From contig CAYRGG010000033.1 in assembly GCA_964423745.1 (NCBI GenBank), positions 1-46,179 on the forward strand: DNA of 46,179 bases, given 5' to 3'. Made by a program: the position numbers and the translations under genes. Under the pieces are notes generated by a model that saw only the letters and a program-made list of their open reading frames with translations, ran no database searches and had not been told where the DNA came from. How positions within the stretch are numbered: the first letter of the stretch is position 1; the number at the start of each line of letters is the position of its first letter. Of the stretch, positions 1 to 11,016 are shown one piece after another. The DNA is from CAYRGG01 sp964423745 (GTDB lineage Bacteria; Pseudomonadota; Gammaproteobacteria; Competibacterales; Competibacteraceae).

Positions 1-17
1 ATATGATCTAAAAAATT

Positions 18-1682
<1,665 letters not shown>

Positions 1683-1702
1683 TCGCTTTGCTAATGCATC
1701 AT

Positions 1703-2065
1703 TTAAACTTCCTCAGCCTTGTGCTGCGCTGCAATTGTCTGGATGCTTTTATGCAATGCTTCTACTTTTTGGTGGATCAAACGAAGATCCTCTTGGCTGG
1801 GCACATCTAGTTGTTTAAGGGAACGGGCAACCCGGTCTTGAAAGATTTGTTCCAGATCGGCAAGCTCGTCGCCCTTAGAAACGGGTACCAGTTCTTTGCC
1901 AGAGGGTTGTTTAGTCAGTAACGGAGGATTGTCTCTACCCTCAACCTTGGCCCCTTCTTCAATAAGTAATTCCAGCACCTCATTACCTATCTGCTGGGCT
2001 TTTGAGAGTGCGCCTAAACCGGCTAAACGAACTTGATGGGTGATGGCTGCGACGGTTTTCAACAT
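1703..2065 (-). CDS. Phasin-like (polyhydroxyalkanoate granule-associated) protein
   Basis: This is a 120-residue protein resembling the PhaF/PhaI-type phasins. The N-terminal part (LGALSKAQQIGNEVLELLIEEGAKVE) is the amphipathic helix typical of these proteins. The C-terminal part (LEQIFQDRVARSLKQLDVPS followed by a heptad helix) matches the family's coiled-coil oligomerisation region. Family members coat PHA granules, but no PHA synthase or depolymerase is in the window, so the granule role rests on family resemblance alone. A possible ribosome site, AAAGGTGG, lies about 10 bp upstream of the ATG. It stands alone between ettA and the histidine kinase. Confidence 0.75.
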   Translation of the reverse strand: MLKTVAAITHQVRLAGLGALSKAQQIGNEVLELLIEEGAKVEGRDNPPLLTKQPSGKELVPVSKGDELADLEQIFQDRVARSLKQLDVPSQEDLRLIHQKVEALHKSIQTIAAQHKAEEV

Positions 2066-2155
2066 AAGGATTTTCCACCTTTTTACGAGCTAGTTGCTCT
2101 GTGAATCGCTATTTTCCTCCTTTCTGGACTGAGAGGCTAGTCGTTAGCCGAGAAA

Positions 2156-4714
2156 TTACGATTTTTCATGGGTTAAAATCGGCTGACCTTGAGCCATTGA
2201 TCCCAGCCGCTCCAGTTCACAGGCAACTGTGTCTCGGACATCATTAGGTACAAAGGGTTTTTCTATGACCGGGCCGCCTGTGGTCTTAAGAAAATGTTTA
2301 ACGGATTCATTGAGGGTGTCGCCGGTAATGAAAATGACTCGCTCTGCGAGGTTGGGCCAGTTCAGTTTTAGTTCGGCATAGAGCACTTGTCCATCCATAT
2401 CCGGCATACGCAAGTCGCTTAGTAATAAATCAAAAGGTTGCAGCGCAAGTTTTGCTAAAGCTGCCAGACCACTATTTACACAGACAACCTGATAACCCGC
2501 TTCGCTGAGGATTTCCGCTAACACGTCCGCCACCTCCGATTCGTCGTCAATAACGAGGATAGAGCGATTTGCCCCATGGGTTGGTGTGTTGTCACAGGGT
2601 TGTGCAGAAGTGGGTGTCTCAAGAGCGCCAACCGGTAAGGTGATGATAAAGGTGGCGCCGTTTCCTGGTATGGAATCCACTCGAATGGCGCCATCATGGG
2701 CCTGGATAAAACTATGGCAGACGGAGAGACCGAGCCCAGTGCCTTCACCGATGGCTTTGGTGGTAAAAAAAGGATCAAAGATACGCGGTTGCAGTTCTTG
2801 GGCAATGCCTGGACCGCTATCGCTGACGCGGATCCGAATGTTGGCAGCGTGAGCATCATAGCGAGCTTGCACAGCGATTCGTCGAGGATTCTTCTGTTGG
2901 CTCATGGCTTGTTGAGCATTCAAAAATAAATTCGTAAAAACTTGGGTTAATTGGTTTGCGTCACCGCAACACTCGGGAAGATCCGCAGCATAATCCAGAG
3001 AAACTTCAATTCCATGAGAACGCAGGCTGTAACCTACTAACTCCAGTGAAGCCTCGATGATCTGGGTAATCTGCACGGAAACCCGAACCGGTTCCTGATG
3101 GCGGGCCATGGAAAGAAAGGTTTTGACAATGCGGGCGCAGCGCTCAGCGGCATTGCGAATTCGTTCGGCGCCTAAACCTTGAGAAGAACCTTGTAGCTGT
3201 TCCTCCAGCATAACCGCCCGACCAACGACAATAGACAAGGGATTATTCAGTTCATGGGCTACCCCCGCTAGCAGCGAGCCTAAGGCGCTAAGTTTTTCGC
3301 TTTGGTAGAGCGCTTCCCGTTGTTGAGACACCTCCTGTTCAATGCGTTTACGTTCCTGTAGTTCGTGGGCCAGTTGTTGGTTGAGTTGAGCCAATTTTGC
3401 ACTACGTTCGCTCAGCGCCATTTCCCGCGCTTCGATTTCCCGGGACATGGTGTTAAACGAGCGAGCTAGGCGGCCGATTTCATCCCGTTGCTGATTATCT
3501 AAATTAATCGCAAAATCCCCGCTGGCAATACGATTGGTGGCACTGAGTAGCCCTTCCAAGGGCTCCGCGACGAGTTTTCTCAACACAAAAAATAAAATGG
3601 CGATTTCTAACGCCAACGCCGTTGCCCCCAACAATAAAATCAAGCGAGCCGTTTGCAGGGCTTGTTTATTGATAAGGGCTTCCGGGAAGACGGTGACCAA
3701 GTGCCAGTCAGGACCTTGTAAGTGAGCCACGGCAAGGTATTGGTTATCCTGGTCATTTTTAATCATGGTGGCATCAGGATTTTGTTTGAACAAATTAAAA
3801 ATGCGCAACAAATTGGGATCATTAGCATCCAAAATCGACAGATCGCCGCTTTGCGCTTGAATGGCGTCCATAAAACGGGGGTGAGCGATCAAACGTCCAT
3901 CATCACGAAAGATAAGGTTATAGGTTCCTTCTAGTCGGTTGTTTATAGTGCGCTGGATCAATTCATCCAGGAGAATATCGTGACCGGCCCAGAGTACCCT
4001 CTGACCATTTACGGTCACGGCTTCTATGGCCGATACCACCCAATTGTTGACGGCATAGTCGAAATACAAATCAGACCAACCCGACCCTTGAGGTTTATTG
4101 AGGTTAGCACCGGTTATAAAAACATCGTCATTATCTGCTGTGGTCAACGCTAACTTAGCATTGACCTGCCACTCGGTGGTGTTTAAACCCCAGGGTTGAT
4201 TAGGCCAATACATAAGCACTGCATTGTTGGGAGTAATCACATAGAGATTGGCGAAACGATTTTGCCAGGCAGGACCATATTGGGTCAGCATGTTGAAGCC
4301 AACCACCAACCGGCGCCGTAGCTGATCGTCGATGGGAACCTGTTTGCCGATAAAACCGGTTACGTCGTAGCGCTCAAAATAGCCTTCTCGCAGTCGCTTA
4401 ACCCTGTCTTCGCCGCGCGCAAATAACTCGTCAAATTGGGTTCTGGCGTTAGTCACTTCTTGGTTAGTAAGGCGTTGTGCATAGTCCCGGGTGAAAGTGC
4501 GCAAGTTGTCTTTAGCAAGTTGAAAGATGCTGCTCTCACGGACACCGCGTTGTTGGATATATTCCTGAAGTTGCTCCAGAATTTGGTTTTGTAAACTGGT
4601 TTTGACGTGATAGTAACTAATCACTGTGGCAATAGCCACCACAATAGCAATACGTATGGCTACCTTGATGAGGGTGCGCCGCGTGAGGGAGCGCGGCGGA
4701 TTAGCCGCTTTCAT
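2156..4714 (-). CDS. Membrane hybrid sensor histidine kinase (dCache-HAMP-HisKA-HATPase-REC)
   Basis: This is an 852-residue inner-membrane hybrid kinase. TM1 is at about 16-36 and TM2 at about 355-378, flanking a sensor region of about 320 residues that looks like a dCache domain. Then come a HAMP domain (379-431), a coiled coil (430-475) and a HisKA domain with the phospho-acceptor His487 in GVAHELNNPL. The HATPase_c domain has N-box LNA near 600, SDSGPGI near 631 and GTGLGLSV near 658. The C-terminal receiver starts at IDDE (722-725), and the likely phospho-acceptor Asp767 lies in SDLRMPDMDG. No separate response regulator is nearby, so output probably goes through a remote partner. It follows the periplasmic binding-protein gene by 26 bp and is probably cotranscribed with it. 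That suggests, without proof, that the binding protein presents a ligand to the dCache domain. Confidence 0.9.
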   Translation of the reverse strand: MKAANPPRSLTRRTLIKVAIRIAIVVAIATVISYYHVKTSLQNQILEQLQEYIQQRGVRESSIFQLAKDNLRTFTRDYAQRLTNQEVTNARTQFDELFARGEDRVKRLREGYFERYDVTGFIGKQVPIDDQLRRRLVVGFNMLTQYGPAWQNRFANLYVITPNNAVLMYWPNQPWGLNTTEWQVNAKLALTTADNDDVFITGANLNKPQGSGWSDLYFDYAVNNWVVSAIEAVTVNGQRVLWAGHDILLDELIQRTINNRLEGTYNLIFRDDGRLIAHPRFMDAIQAQSGDLSILDANDPNLLRIFNLFKQNPDATMIKNDQDNQYLAVAHLQGPDWHLVTVFPEALINKQALQTARLILLLGATALALEIAILFFVLRKLVAEPLEGLLSATNRIASGDFAINLDNQQRDEIGRLARSFNTMSREIEAREMALSERSAKLAQLNQQLAHELQERKRIEQEVSQQREALYQSEKLSALGSLLAGVAHELNNPLSIVVGRAVMLEEQLQGSSQGLGAERIRNAAERCARIVKTFLSMARHQEPVRVSVQITQIIEASLELVGYSLRSHGIEVSLDYAADLPECCGDANQLTQVFTNLFLNAQQAMSQQKNPRRIAVQARYDAHAANIRIRVSDSGPGIAQELQPRIFDPFFTTKAIGEGTGLGLSVCHSFIQAHDGAIRVDSIPGNGATFIITLPVGALETPTSAQPCDNTPTHGANRSILVIDDESEVADVLAEILSEAGYQVVCVNSGLAALAKLALQPFDLLLSDLRMPDMDGQVLYAELKLNWPNLAERVIFITGDTLNESVKHFLKTTGGPVIEKPFVPNDVRDTVACELERLGSMAQGQPILTHEKS

Positions 4715-4740
4715 AAGCCTCGGTCGCTACGCAAAAGTAT

Positions 4741-5700
4741 TCACGGTACTACCGTCGCTAACGGCGGCGTCTTGATGATGCCCATGCTGGCGGCAATATT
4801 TCGATTAAAATAAAGCTTGCCCTCTTTATTATGGGTCAAGGGAATCCTGCTGGGTTCAACACCGTCGAGAATTTTTAAAGCGGCCTGGGCTGTCCAACGC
4901 CCCTGTTCCTCAGGTGATTTGCCAACCCCCAACATACTGATATGCATTAACCAACTAAAGTCTGTGCCGGAGGGGATTTTAGTATGGTTTTCAGCCAAGA
5001 CTTGGGCTTCTTTGTCGTCCCAATCCGTTAAGGCGGCGACACCCAAAATAATCAGCATATCCACTTCATCTTGAGCGCGTAGATAGCTTTCTTTCCACTC
5101 GGCGAAACTGTTAACCAAATACACTTGGTCGTATTCGATATTGAAAAGCTTTTTGTGATACTCGAGTTCTTTACGTTTTGTTTTAGTGTTTTCAGTGAGA
5201 TAGCCGAGTCGATCACCCCCTGCGTATTGTTTTAGTAATTCAATGATTTGCGGGACAGGCGATACTTCTACCATGCCAGTCACGTTTTTATAGGGGAGAT
5301 CATAGCTAGAAGCATCCCAATTGAGTCCACTAAACACAAAGGGCAAGTCCGCGTCCTTGTAGTGCGGCATGATTAAATATTTGGCGGCGTTATCATCGCT
5401 GGTGGTGACCACATGGGGTTGAAACGTATCAATAACCGCCTTAGCCTTCAGGGCCGCGGTCCTTTTAAAAGCTTCCGATGCATTTCGTTTGGTGTCCATA
5501 TGGATAATCTTTAACGTGATGCCAGTGTCTTTTAAGGAGGCTTGTACCGCGTCGGCGATTCTATCATTCCAAATATTTCCCCGATGGTAAGAGTCGATAT
5601 GCAAGATACGTTTGCCCGTATAATTGTCTGCAAAAGCGCCGGGCGCCAGAAAGAACACACTCATGATTCCAGAAATAAGCAATATGAAACGTATGGTCAT
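4741..5700 (-). CDS. Orphan ABC-type periplasmic substrate-binding protein (ABC_sub_bind family)
   Basis: This is a 319-residue exported protein. The start chosen is the ATG at 5700, because it gives a clean signal peptide (MTIRFILLISG... ending AFA|DN). The longer frame reaching 5748 adds 16 polar residues and is less likely. The mature part begins with KRILHIDSYHRGN and has the alternating alpha/beta pattern of the TrpX-like ABC_sub_bind family. No permease or ATPase gene is adjacent. It sits between a PilZ gene and a dCache hybrid kinase on the same strand, which suggests a receptor role rather than transport. The ligand cannot be read from sequence. Confidence 0.75.
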   Translation of the reverse strand: MTIRFILLISGIMSVFFLAPGAFADNYTGKRILHIDSYHRGNIWNDRIADAVQASLKDTGITLKIIHMDTKRNASEAFKRTAALKAKAVIDTFQPHVVTTSDDNAAKYLIMPHYKDADLPFVFSGLNWDASSYDLPYKNVTGMVEVSPVPQIIELLKQYAGGDRLGYLTENTKTKRKELEYHKKLFNIEYDQVYLVNSFAEWKESYLRAQDEVDMLIILGVAALTDWDDKEAQVLAENHTKIPSGTDFSWLMHISMLGVGKSPEEQGRWTAQAALKILDGVEPSRIPLTHNKEGKLYFNRNIAASMGIIKTPPLATVVP

Positions 5701-5784
5701 TTTTTTATGCCTGCCTATGGATGTTAATGAGCTGTGGGTGATTAACAAAGCTTACAAAAGGTAGCTAGGCTAATCGGAACAAGC

Positions 5785-6885
5785 TTAGACAATGAGACTT
5801 CTCCACTGTAGGTCATGAAGAATTTTCGTTTGCATATGAGCTAGGTATTTAGAGATTATGTCTTCTACCTCGAACTCGGGATAGGTCAATAAGCCAAGCC
5901 TATGACCGTTTGGGTCGCGCAATTGATTAATAATTTTTCCGGAAAGAACGATTTCTCGATCGCCGGTCCGGGCAAAAACCGCCAATTTCAGACGCACTTG
6001 AACCAGGGAGCCGATGGGTGGGGGGTGAGGATGGTTTAACAGAACCCCCATGCCGTTGATGGATATATCCACCAGTGTACCGGAAAATTCCTGATTGTCA
6101 GTTGTAAAAATTACCTGGGTCGGTGTATCGGGCTGCAGGCGAAGCCGTTCACGCTTGATGACGGGTCTTTGTAAATAGGTAAAATTCCATAGATTAACGC
6201 TCGTATTATTTATGGAAGCGACCCGGGCATACACCGGTTTTGGTAAAAACACTGCGGTGATGAGGGTGCTCTTTTCAAGAGCCATGGCAGCGGCTTGATA
6301 TTTATGAACTTCAAAGGCCGCTTGGTCGTGATGTAAAGCGATAACCCTAGCTTCGTAAGAAACGCTAATGCCTCTAAAGGTATTATTGAGTCCTAAAACC
6401 ACGTCTTTCTCTTGGCTTTGCTTCAATAAAGCGATGATTTCCCGATGCTCAATTTCCTGTTGTTCTTGTCTGTGTTGCTCATCAGCATGGACGAATCTAG
6501 AGAGTTTCTGTTCTAAAAACCCCATGTAATCCTTAACTGCCCTAGTCAGCGCCGTTAGTTCCGTGTTCGGATCGACTTTGTTGCCCAAAAACCTTGTATA
6601 ACTTTCCAACAATAGCAACATAGCGTGGGACAAGATCTGATTAAGATTTATATTTTGCTGAGCAAGCGTATCGAAAAGCCCCTCTAATTGGTTAGGAAAT
6701 TTATCCTCTTTGAGGTTTTTGGAAAACAACGTGTCGTAGAAAAGCGCTGCTAGGGAATCAACCTCTTCTTGGTTTAACTGAACCGGTTTCAAAGTTTGTA
6801 AGAACGTTGCAAAACGTCTAACAAACTCCGGTTTAAGCCTATCAAAAAAGGCTGATTCGTTATCAATATGATATGGGTTTTTCAT
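5785..6885 (-). CDS. PilZ-domain protein, probable cyclic-di-GMP effector
   Basis: This is a 366-residue cytosolic protein. Residues 1-160 are helical with no motif I recognise. The C-terminal PilZ domain starts near 240. Its cyclic-di-GMP-binding residues are visible as RERLR (Arg245 and Arg249) and DISINGMG (Asp273, Ser275, Gly278), matching the RxxxR and D/NxSxxG consensus. A ligand-binding role is therefore likely, though the output is unknown. It lies just upstream of the binding-protein gene and the hybrid kinase, all on the minus strand, so the three may form one sensory operon. About 84 bp separate it from the chosen start of the next gene, so a separate promoter is also possible. Confidence 0.8.
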   Translation of the reverse strand: MKNPYHIDNESAFFDRLKPEFVRRFATFLQTLKPVQLNQEEVDSLAALFYDTLFSKNLKEDKFPNQLEGLFDTLAQQNINLNQILSHAMLLLLESYTRFLGNKVDPNTELTALTRAVKDYMGFLEQKLSRFVHADEQHRQEQQEIEHREIIALLKQSQEKDVVLGLNNTFRGISVSYEARVIALHHDQAAFEVHKYQAAAMALEKSTLITAVFLPKPVYARVASINNTSVNLWNFTYLQRPVIKRERLRLQPDTPTQVIFTTDNQEFSGTLVDISINGMGVLLNHPHPPPIGSLVQVRLKLAVFARTGDREIVLSGKIINQLRDPNGHRLGLLTYPEFEVEDIISKYLAHMQTKILHDLQWRSLIV

Positions 6886-7027
6886 AACCTTTTAGCTAAT
6901 TCAGGACAGCTAGCAGCAATTTAGTACCTATCAAAATTTGTAATAACTCAGGGCATACGCCTTCGGTCTCAGTTCCTAATTGGCGGCGTAGACTGCTAGT
7001 CATTACACCAATAACCTGTTTTTGCTG

Positions 7028-8500
7028 TTACTTAGAATTTCGCACTTTATGGAGTTTTAACATATTGGTGCGGGTCCGCATAGCAAGGGGGATGCCGCCA
7101 GCAACGATTACGGTATCCCCGGGTTTGGCAAGCTGGTTATCCAGGAGCACATCATCAACAACCCGGTCTAGCTCATCGGTATTACACGGTTCAATAGACT
7201 GTACCGCATCTACCCCCCATACCACCGAGCAGCGATGACGGGCCTCTTCGTTCAAGGTGATAGCTGTCACCGGTACGCTGGGTCGGTAGCGTGCAATCAA
7301 GGCGGCTGTCGAGGCGCGTTTGGTAAAACATACGATGCGGGTTGCGCCAATGGCTGCCGCGGTGCGACAAGCCGCTTGACTGATCGCGTCGCCATAGGAG
7401 CCTTTGCCCGTTTTGCGTATGCCAGATTCGCGCATACGAATGATACGATTACGGGTGGGGGAGGTGGCCATAGCGTTATCGGCAGCTTCTGCAATGCGCC
7501 CCATAACCCGTACCGACTGAACAGGAAACTGTCCCGAGGCGGTTTCCCCAGATAACATCAAGGCATCAGTGCCGTCGTAAACGGCATTGGCCACATCGGC
7601 TACCTCAGCGCGGGTTGGCCGTGCGCTGGATATCATAGATTCCAACATCTGCGTTGCGGTAATAACCGGTACGCCCACATCATTGCATTTTCCAATCAAT
7701 GATTTTTGAATTTGGGGCACCTGGTCAAGGGGCATTTCAACACCAAGATCTCCTCGTGCGAGCATAACCGTATCAGCTACTTGAAGGATCTTGTCAAAGT
7801 TTTTTAAAGCTTCGGGTCGTTCGATTTTAGCAACGATAGGGTTTGTTTTGCCCGCTCTTGCCATATGTTTGCGTAGCTCGACAATGTCGTTTTTATTTCT
7901 TACAAAAGATAGCGCAATAAAATCGATGTCTAAACTCAGTGCAAAGTCTAGGTCTGCGATATCTTTAGGCGTTAGACAGGGTGCGCTAACATTGACGCCG
8001 GGTAGATTAATGCCTTTGTGTTCACCCAGAAAGCCGCCGTGAATCACCCGGCAGTGGACATCAGGTGGTTCCACCCGCTCGGCGAGCAATTCAAGCACGC
8101 CATCCGCTAAAAAAATAGAGTCACCCGATTTTATGTCGCTGGCCAGACTCTCGTATGTTGTTGAAACTACCCCTGAATCACCAACTATATTGCGGGTGGT
8201 GAGACAAATGGTTTCACCAGGAATCAGTTGCAAGGGTGTCGAATTTTGCAGTTTGCCAGTACGGATTTTGGGGCCTTGCAGGTCAACCATAATGCCTACA
8301 TCTCTGCCCATGGATCTAGCCACGCGGCGTATGGTGGCTGCGTTCTCTTGGTGCTCCTGGTGGTTGCCATGGGAAAAATTTAGGCGCGCCATATTCATAC
8401 CAGCGTCGATAAGCGCACTTAACATTTCCGGGGAATTTGAGCTAGGACCAATAGTACAAACGATTTTTGTACGGCGTCCGCCAGCCTTTTGCGTCACCAT
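7028..8500 (-). CDS. pyk: Pyruvate kinase
   Basis: Catalyses phosphoenolpyruvate plus ADP to pyruvate plus ATP, the last step of glycolysis. Visible family motifs are RRTKIVCTIGPSS at the N-terminus, MARLNFSHG, the active-site lysine segment AKIERPEAL, the metal site MLARGDLGVE, and TATQMLESM. The C-terminal allosteric domain is complete. I chose the ATG at 8500 (490 residues). The frame is open from a TTG at 8521, which would add seven residues lacking family similarity. Neither start has a strong Shine-Dalgarno. It is monocistronic by spacing and divergent from the small ORF at 8706. Confidence 0.95.
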   Translation of the reverse strand: MVTQKAGGRRTKIVCTIGPSSNSPEMLSALIDAGMNMARLNFSHGNHQEHQENAATIRRVARSMGRDVGIMVDLQGPKIRTGKLQNSTPLQLIPGETICLTTRNIVGDSGVVSTTYESLASDIKSGDSIFLADGVLELLAERVEPPDVHCRVIHGGFLGEHKGINLPGVNVSAPCLTPKDIADLDFALSLDIDFIALSFVRNKNDIVELRKHMARAGKTNPIVAKIERPEALKNFDKILQVADTVMLARGDLGVEMPLDQVPQIQKSLIGKCNDVGVPVITATQMLESMISSARPTRAEVADVANAVYDGTDALMLSGETASGQFPVQSVRVMGRIAEAADNAMATSPTRNRIIRMRESGIRKTGKGSYGDAISQAACRTAAAIGATRIVCFTKRASTAALIARYRPSVPVTAITLNEEARHRCSVVWGVDAVQSIEPCNTDELDRVVDDVLLDNQLAKPGDTVIVAGGIPLAMRTRTNMLKLHKVRNSK

Positions 8501-8705
8501 TTTTAGTTTTCCATTGTCCAAAAATTAAAAATAATCAATGTAAAGTAAAAGATTTAGGCATTTTTTTTGCTTACAAAACTATAAATAATTTCCTAAATCA
8601 GGTTTACTCAGTGGTTTATTGTCTAATCTTAAACTAATTAAGTCGATAAAAGATGGCTAGGGTAGCCTAAGCTCGAAGGTGTATTTTGTTAGCAAGGTGA
8701 TTGTT

Positions 8706-8924
8706 ATGGCAGCAAGTTCCTTTTCCAATCTCTCTGAGGCAGATAAAGCGCAACATCCAAATCTTCGTCGATACACTCTGAAATATCGAAAAAAGAAGAA
8801 AATTGTTCGCGATCTCTGGCTTGTCAGTGGGCTTTTAATGTTATGTGTGCCGCCAACTTTTATGTTAGCAATGGCTTTGGGTACCACCTTACTCGCCTTT
8901 GTAATTTTAGACGAGACGCCTTAA
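8706..8924 (+). CDS. Small membrane protein of unknown function
   Basis: This is a 72-residue protein I do not recognise. The ATG at 8706 is chosen because AAGGTGA lies 6-7 bp upstream. The frame extends to 8679 but that start lacks a ribosome site. The N-terminal 35 residues are polar and end in a very basic stretch (LKYRKKKKIVRD). They are followed by hydrophobic segments at about 37-52 and 54-66, consistent with a helical hairpin in the inner membrane with the basic part cytosolic. It is divergent from pyk and converges on gpsA. It is likely a real gene because of the ribosome site and membrane-protein composition. Confidence 0.6.
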   Translation: MAASSFSNLSEADKAQHPNLRRYTLKYRKKKKIVRDLWLVSGLLMLCVPPTFMLAMALGTTLLAFVILDETP

Positions 8925-8958
8925 CCTTTTTATGCATGACATTTTGCAGCGTAGTCTT

Positions 8959-9966
8959 TTAAAAGGTTTCTGGTTTAGGGTCCCTTGCTAACAGGCTTTC
9001 GACGGCTTGCCGGGGATCGAGATGCTCGTGCAAAACCCTGTTAACCTGTTCGGTAATGGGCATTTCAACCTGGTGTTTAGCGGCTAAGCGGGAGATCTCC
9101 TGAACCGTCTCGGCTCCTTCGATAACCTGATCAATATCTGCTTGGGCCTGAGGAGCCGTTTGACCACGACCAATAGCGAGCCCGAAACGGCGGTTGCGAG
9201 ACTGATTATCGGTACAGGTGAGCACCAGATCGCCAATACCGGCTAACCCCATAAACGTCTCTTGACGTCCACCAACAGCCTTTCCGAGACGCTCCATCTC
9301 AGCCAGGCCGCGGGTAATAATGGCGGCTCTAGCGTTGGCCCCGAAACCGAGACCATCCGCGACACCGGTGGCGATGGCCAGGACATTCTTCACAGCACCG
9401 CCTAATTCAACACCGATAACATCCACACTGGTATAAGCTCGCAGTGAAGCGCCGTGTAATAGGGTAACCAGTTGACGAGCATAATGACTGTCTTCAGAAG
9501 CCACGGTAATGGCAGTCGGCAGTCCTAGAGCCACTTCTTGGGCGAAGCTGGGTCCTGAGACGATGGCAATCGGTCGAGCATCGCCTAGGATGTCCCGTGT
9601 CACCTCATGGAGAAAGCGGCCACTGCCCCGTTCCAGTCCTTTGGTGGCCCAGGCAATACCCATCTTGTTGGGTAAATAGGGTTTTAGTTTGCGTAGCGTT
9701 TCAGCGTAGGCGTAGCTCGGCACAACCACCAGGACTGTTTCGGTATCTTGAATTGCTGCCGACAAATCCGCGTGGAGAATGAGTTGTGATGGAAAACCAA
9801 TGCTGGGTAAATAACGTCGGTTTTCCCTGTCTTGTTTGAGTTTTGATAGGTGTTGCGACTCGTGACCCCACAGACGAGTCTCATGACCATTGCGAGCAAG
9901 TACTAGCGCTAAAGCTGTACCCCAAGATCCTGCCCCTAGCACTGCGATTGCGTGCTTTTTAGCCAT
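8959..9966 (-). CDS. gpsA: Glycerol-3-phosphate dehydrogenase [NAD(P)+]
   Basis: Reduces dihydroxyacetone phosphate to sn-glycerol 3-phosphate for phospholipid synthesis. The 335 residues start with the Rossmann motif GAGSWGTALA (11-20). Also visible are VVPSYA, the substrate-domain motif GGAVKNVLAIATGVADGLG and the family signature GLAGIGDLVLTC. The length is normal. It begins 6 bp after secB ends, and the order ArsR gene, rhodanese gene, secB, gpsA on one strand suggests cotranscription. The yibN-grxC-secB-gpsA order is known from E. coli. Confidence 0.96.
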   Translation of the reverse strand: MAKKHAIAVLGAGSWGTALALVLARNGHETRLWGHESQHLSKLKQDRENRRYLPSIGFPSQLILHADLSAAIQDTETVLVVVPSYAYAETLRKLKPYLPNKMGIAWATKGLERGSGRFLHEVTRDILGDARPIAIVSGPSFAQEVALGLPTAITVASEDSHYARQLVTLLHGASLRAYTSVDVIGVELGGAVKNVLAIATGVADGLGFGANARAAIITRGLAEMERLGKAVGGRQETFMGLAGIGDLVLTCTDNQSRNRRFGLAIGRGQTAPQAQADIDQVIEGAETVQEISRLAAKHQVEMPITEQVNRVLHEHLDPRQAVESLLARDPKPETF

Positions 9967-9972
9967 AGCAAG

Positions 9973-10431
9973 TTAATGGGGTGATTCTGAGGATTGCGCC
10001 GGTTGGTTTTGGCGTTGCTGTCGATACAACGCATCAAAATTGACAGGATTCAACAGGAGGGGTGGAAACCCACCTTTGCTAATCAGGGACGCCAATGCCT
10101 CCCGGGCAAAGGGAAACAACGCCCCAGGGCAGATAATACCTAAAGTAGGCCCCATCTGTTCCTCGCTAAGATTCTGGAGAGAAAACACCCCGGCCTGATG
10201 TAATTCCACCAAATAAGCTGTGGTGTCTTCTATTTTTGCAGTTACTGTTAAGGTGAGCACCACCTCATGAATGGCATCCGTTACCTGCGTAGCTCGGTTA
10301 GCAATATGAACATTAATCTCAGGTTGACGTTGTTCGTTAAAGATATTTGGTGCGTTAGGCACTTCGAGGGAGGCGTCTCTAATATAAATTTTCAGCACTT
10401 CCAATTGTTGCGGCGCATTTTTTTCAGTCAT
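9973..10431 (-). CDS. secB: Protein-export chaperone SecB
   Basis: This is a 152-residue cytosolic tetrameric chaperone that keeps precursor proteins unfolded and hands them to SecA. Family features are the early strand LEVLKIYIRDASLEVPNAP, the segment YLVELHQAGVFSLQN, the central LGIICPGALFPFAREALASLISKGGFPPLLLNPVNFDALY, and a variable polar tail. It sits 6 bp upstream of gpsA. In E. coli a glutaredoxin gene (grxC) lies between yibN and secB. Here that place is a 136-bp gap with no glutaredoxin motif. Confidence 0.96.
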   Translation of the reverse strand: MTEKNAPQQLEVLKIYIRDASLEVPNAPNIFNEQRQPEINVHIANRATQVTDAIHEVVLTLTVTAKIEDTTAYLVELHQAGVFSLQNLSEEQMGPTLGIICPGALFPFAREALASLISKGGFPPLLLNPVNFDALYRQQRQNQPAQSSESPH

Positions 10432-10567
10432 AAGAAATACCTGTAAACCCTATTTTATGTAAATGGCGTGGCTAGAACTGATACCGATCTGGTTGGCGTT
10501 GCATGGTATTTGTCCATTTTGAATGAGGGGAACTTGTAACACGCGAGGGAAGGTGTTCGCCAAGGTA

Positions 10568-10993
10568 TTATTTCTTGCTGATGGGTAAATTTGCGTTTTG
10601 CCAAGCCGGTAGTCCGCCGCTTAAATAATGTATTTTGTCTAACCCATTTTTTTTCAACAAAGCACAAGCGCTAGCCGCGTTGGCCCCAGGTCGATCATAA
10701 ACAATAATGGGTTTGTCGCGGAACTTGGTCAGTTCAGTTAAGCGGTTAGTGAGACTATTCATGGGAATATGACGAGCAGACGATATATGCCCCCCTTTGT
10801 AATCTCCGCTATCCCGTATATCCAATACAAGGGCATCCTCATGATTGATAAGTTGTAATGCTTGTGCGGGTGTTACGGTTTTGATGCCCCTTATTTTATG
10901 AAGCACCTCGGTGCCTATAAGCCAACCCAATATAATGATCGCCGCTAGAAACAAATACCAAGTTTCAGCGGCAAACTCGAAAAATTCCCCCAT
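10568..10993 (-). CDS. yibN: YibN-like membrane-anchored rhodanese-domain protein lacking the catalytic cysteine
   Basis: This is a 141-residue protein with one N-terminal membrane helix (WYLFLAAIIILGWLIGTEVL) and a single rhodanese domain facing the cytosol. The fold is marked by LVLDIRDSGDYKGGHISSARHIPM and the C-terminal LSGGLPAWQNANLP. The active-site loop reads VYDRPGAN, so the position normally held by the persulfide-forming cysteine is Asp. E. coli YibN has the same substitution and the same neighbours, so the loss is ancestral in this family rather than local decay. A classical sulfurtransferase activity is therefore not expected. It starts 23 bp after the ArsR-type regulator ends. 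Confidence 0.8.
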   Translation of the reverse strand: MGEFFEFAAETWYLFLAAIIILGWLIGTEVLHKIRGIKTVTPAQALQLINHEDALVLDIRDSGDYKGGHISSARHIPMNSLTNRLTELTKFRDKPIIVYDRPGANAASACALLKKNGLDKIHYLSGGLPAWQNANLPISKK

Positions 10994-11016
10994 AACTGGT
11001 TAACCTTTAAACTCTG

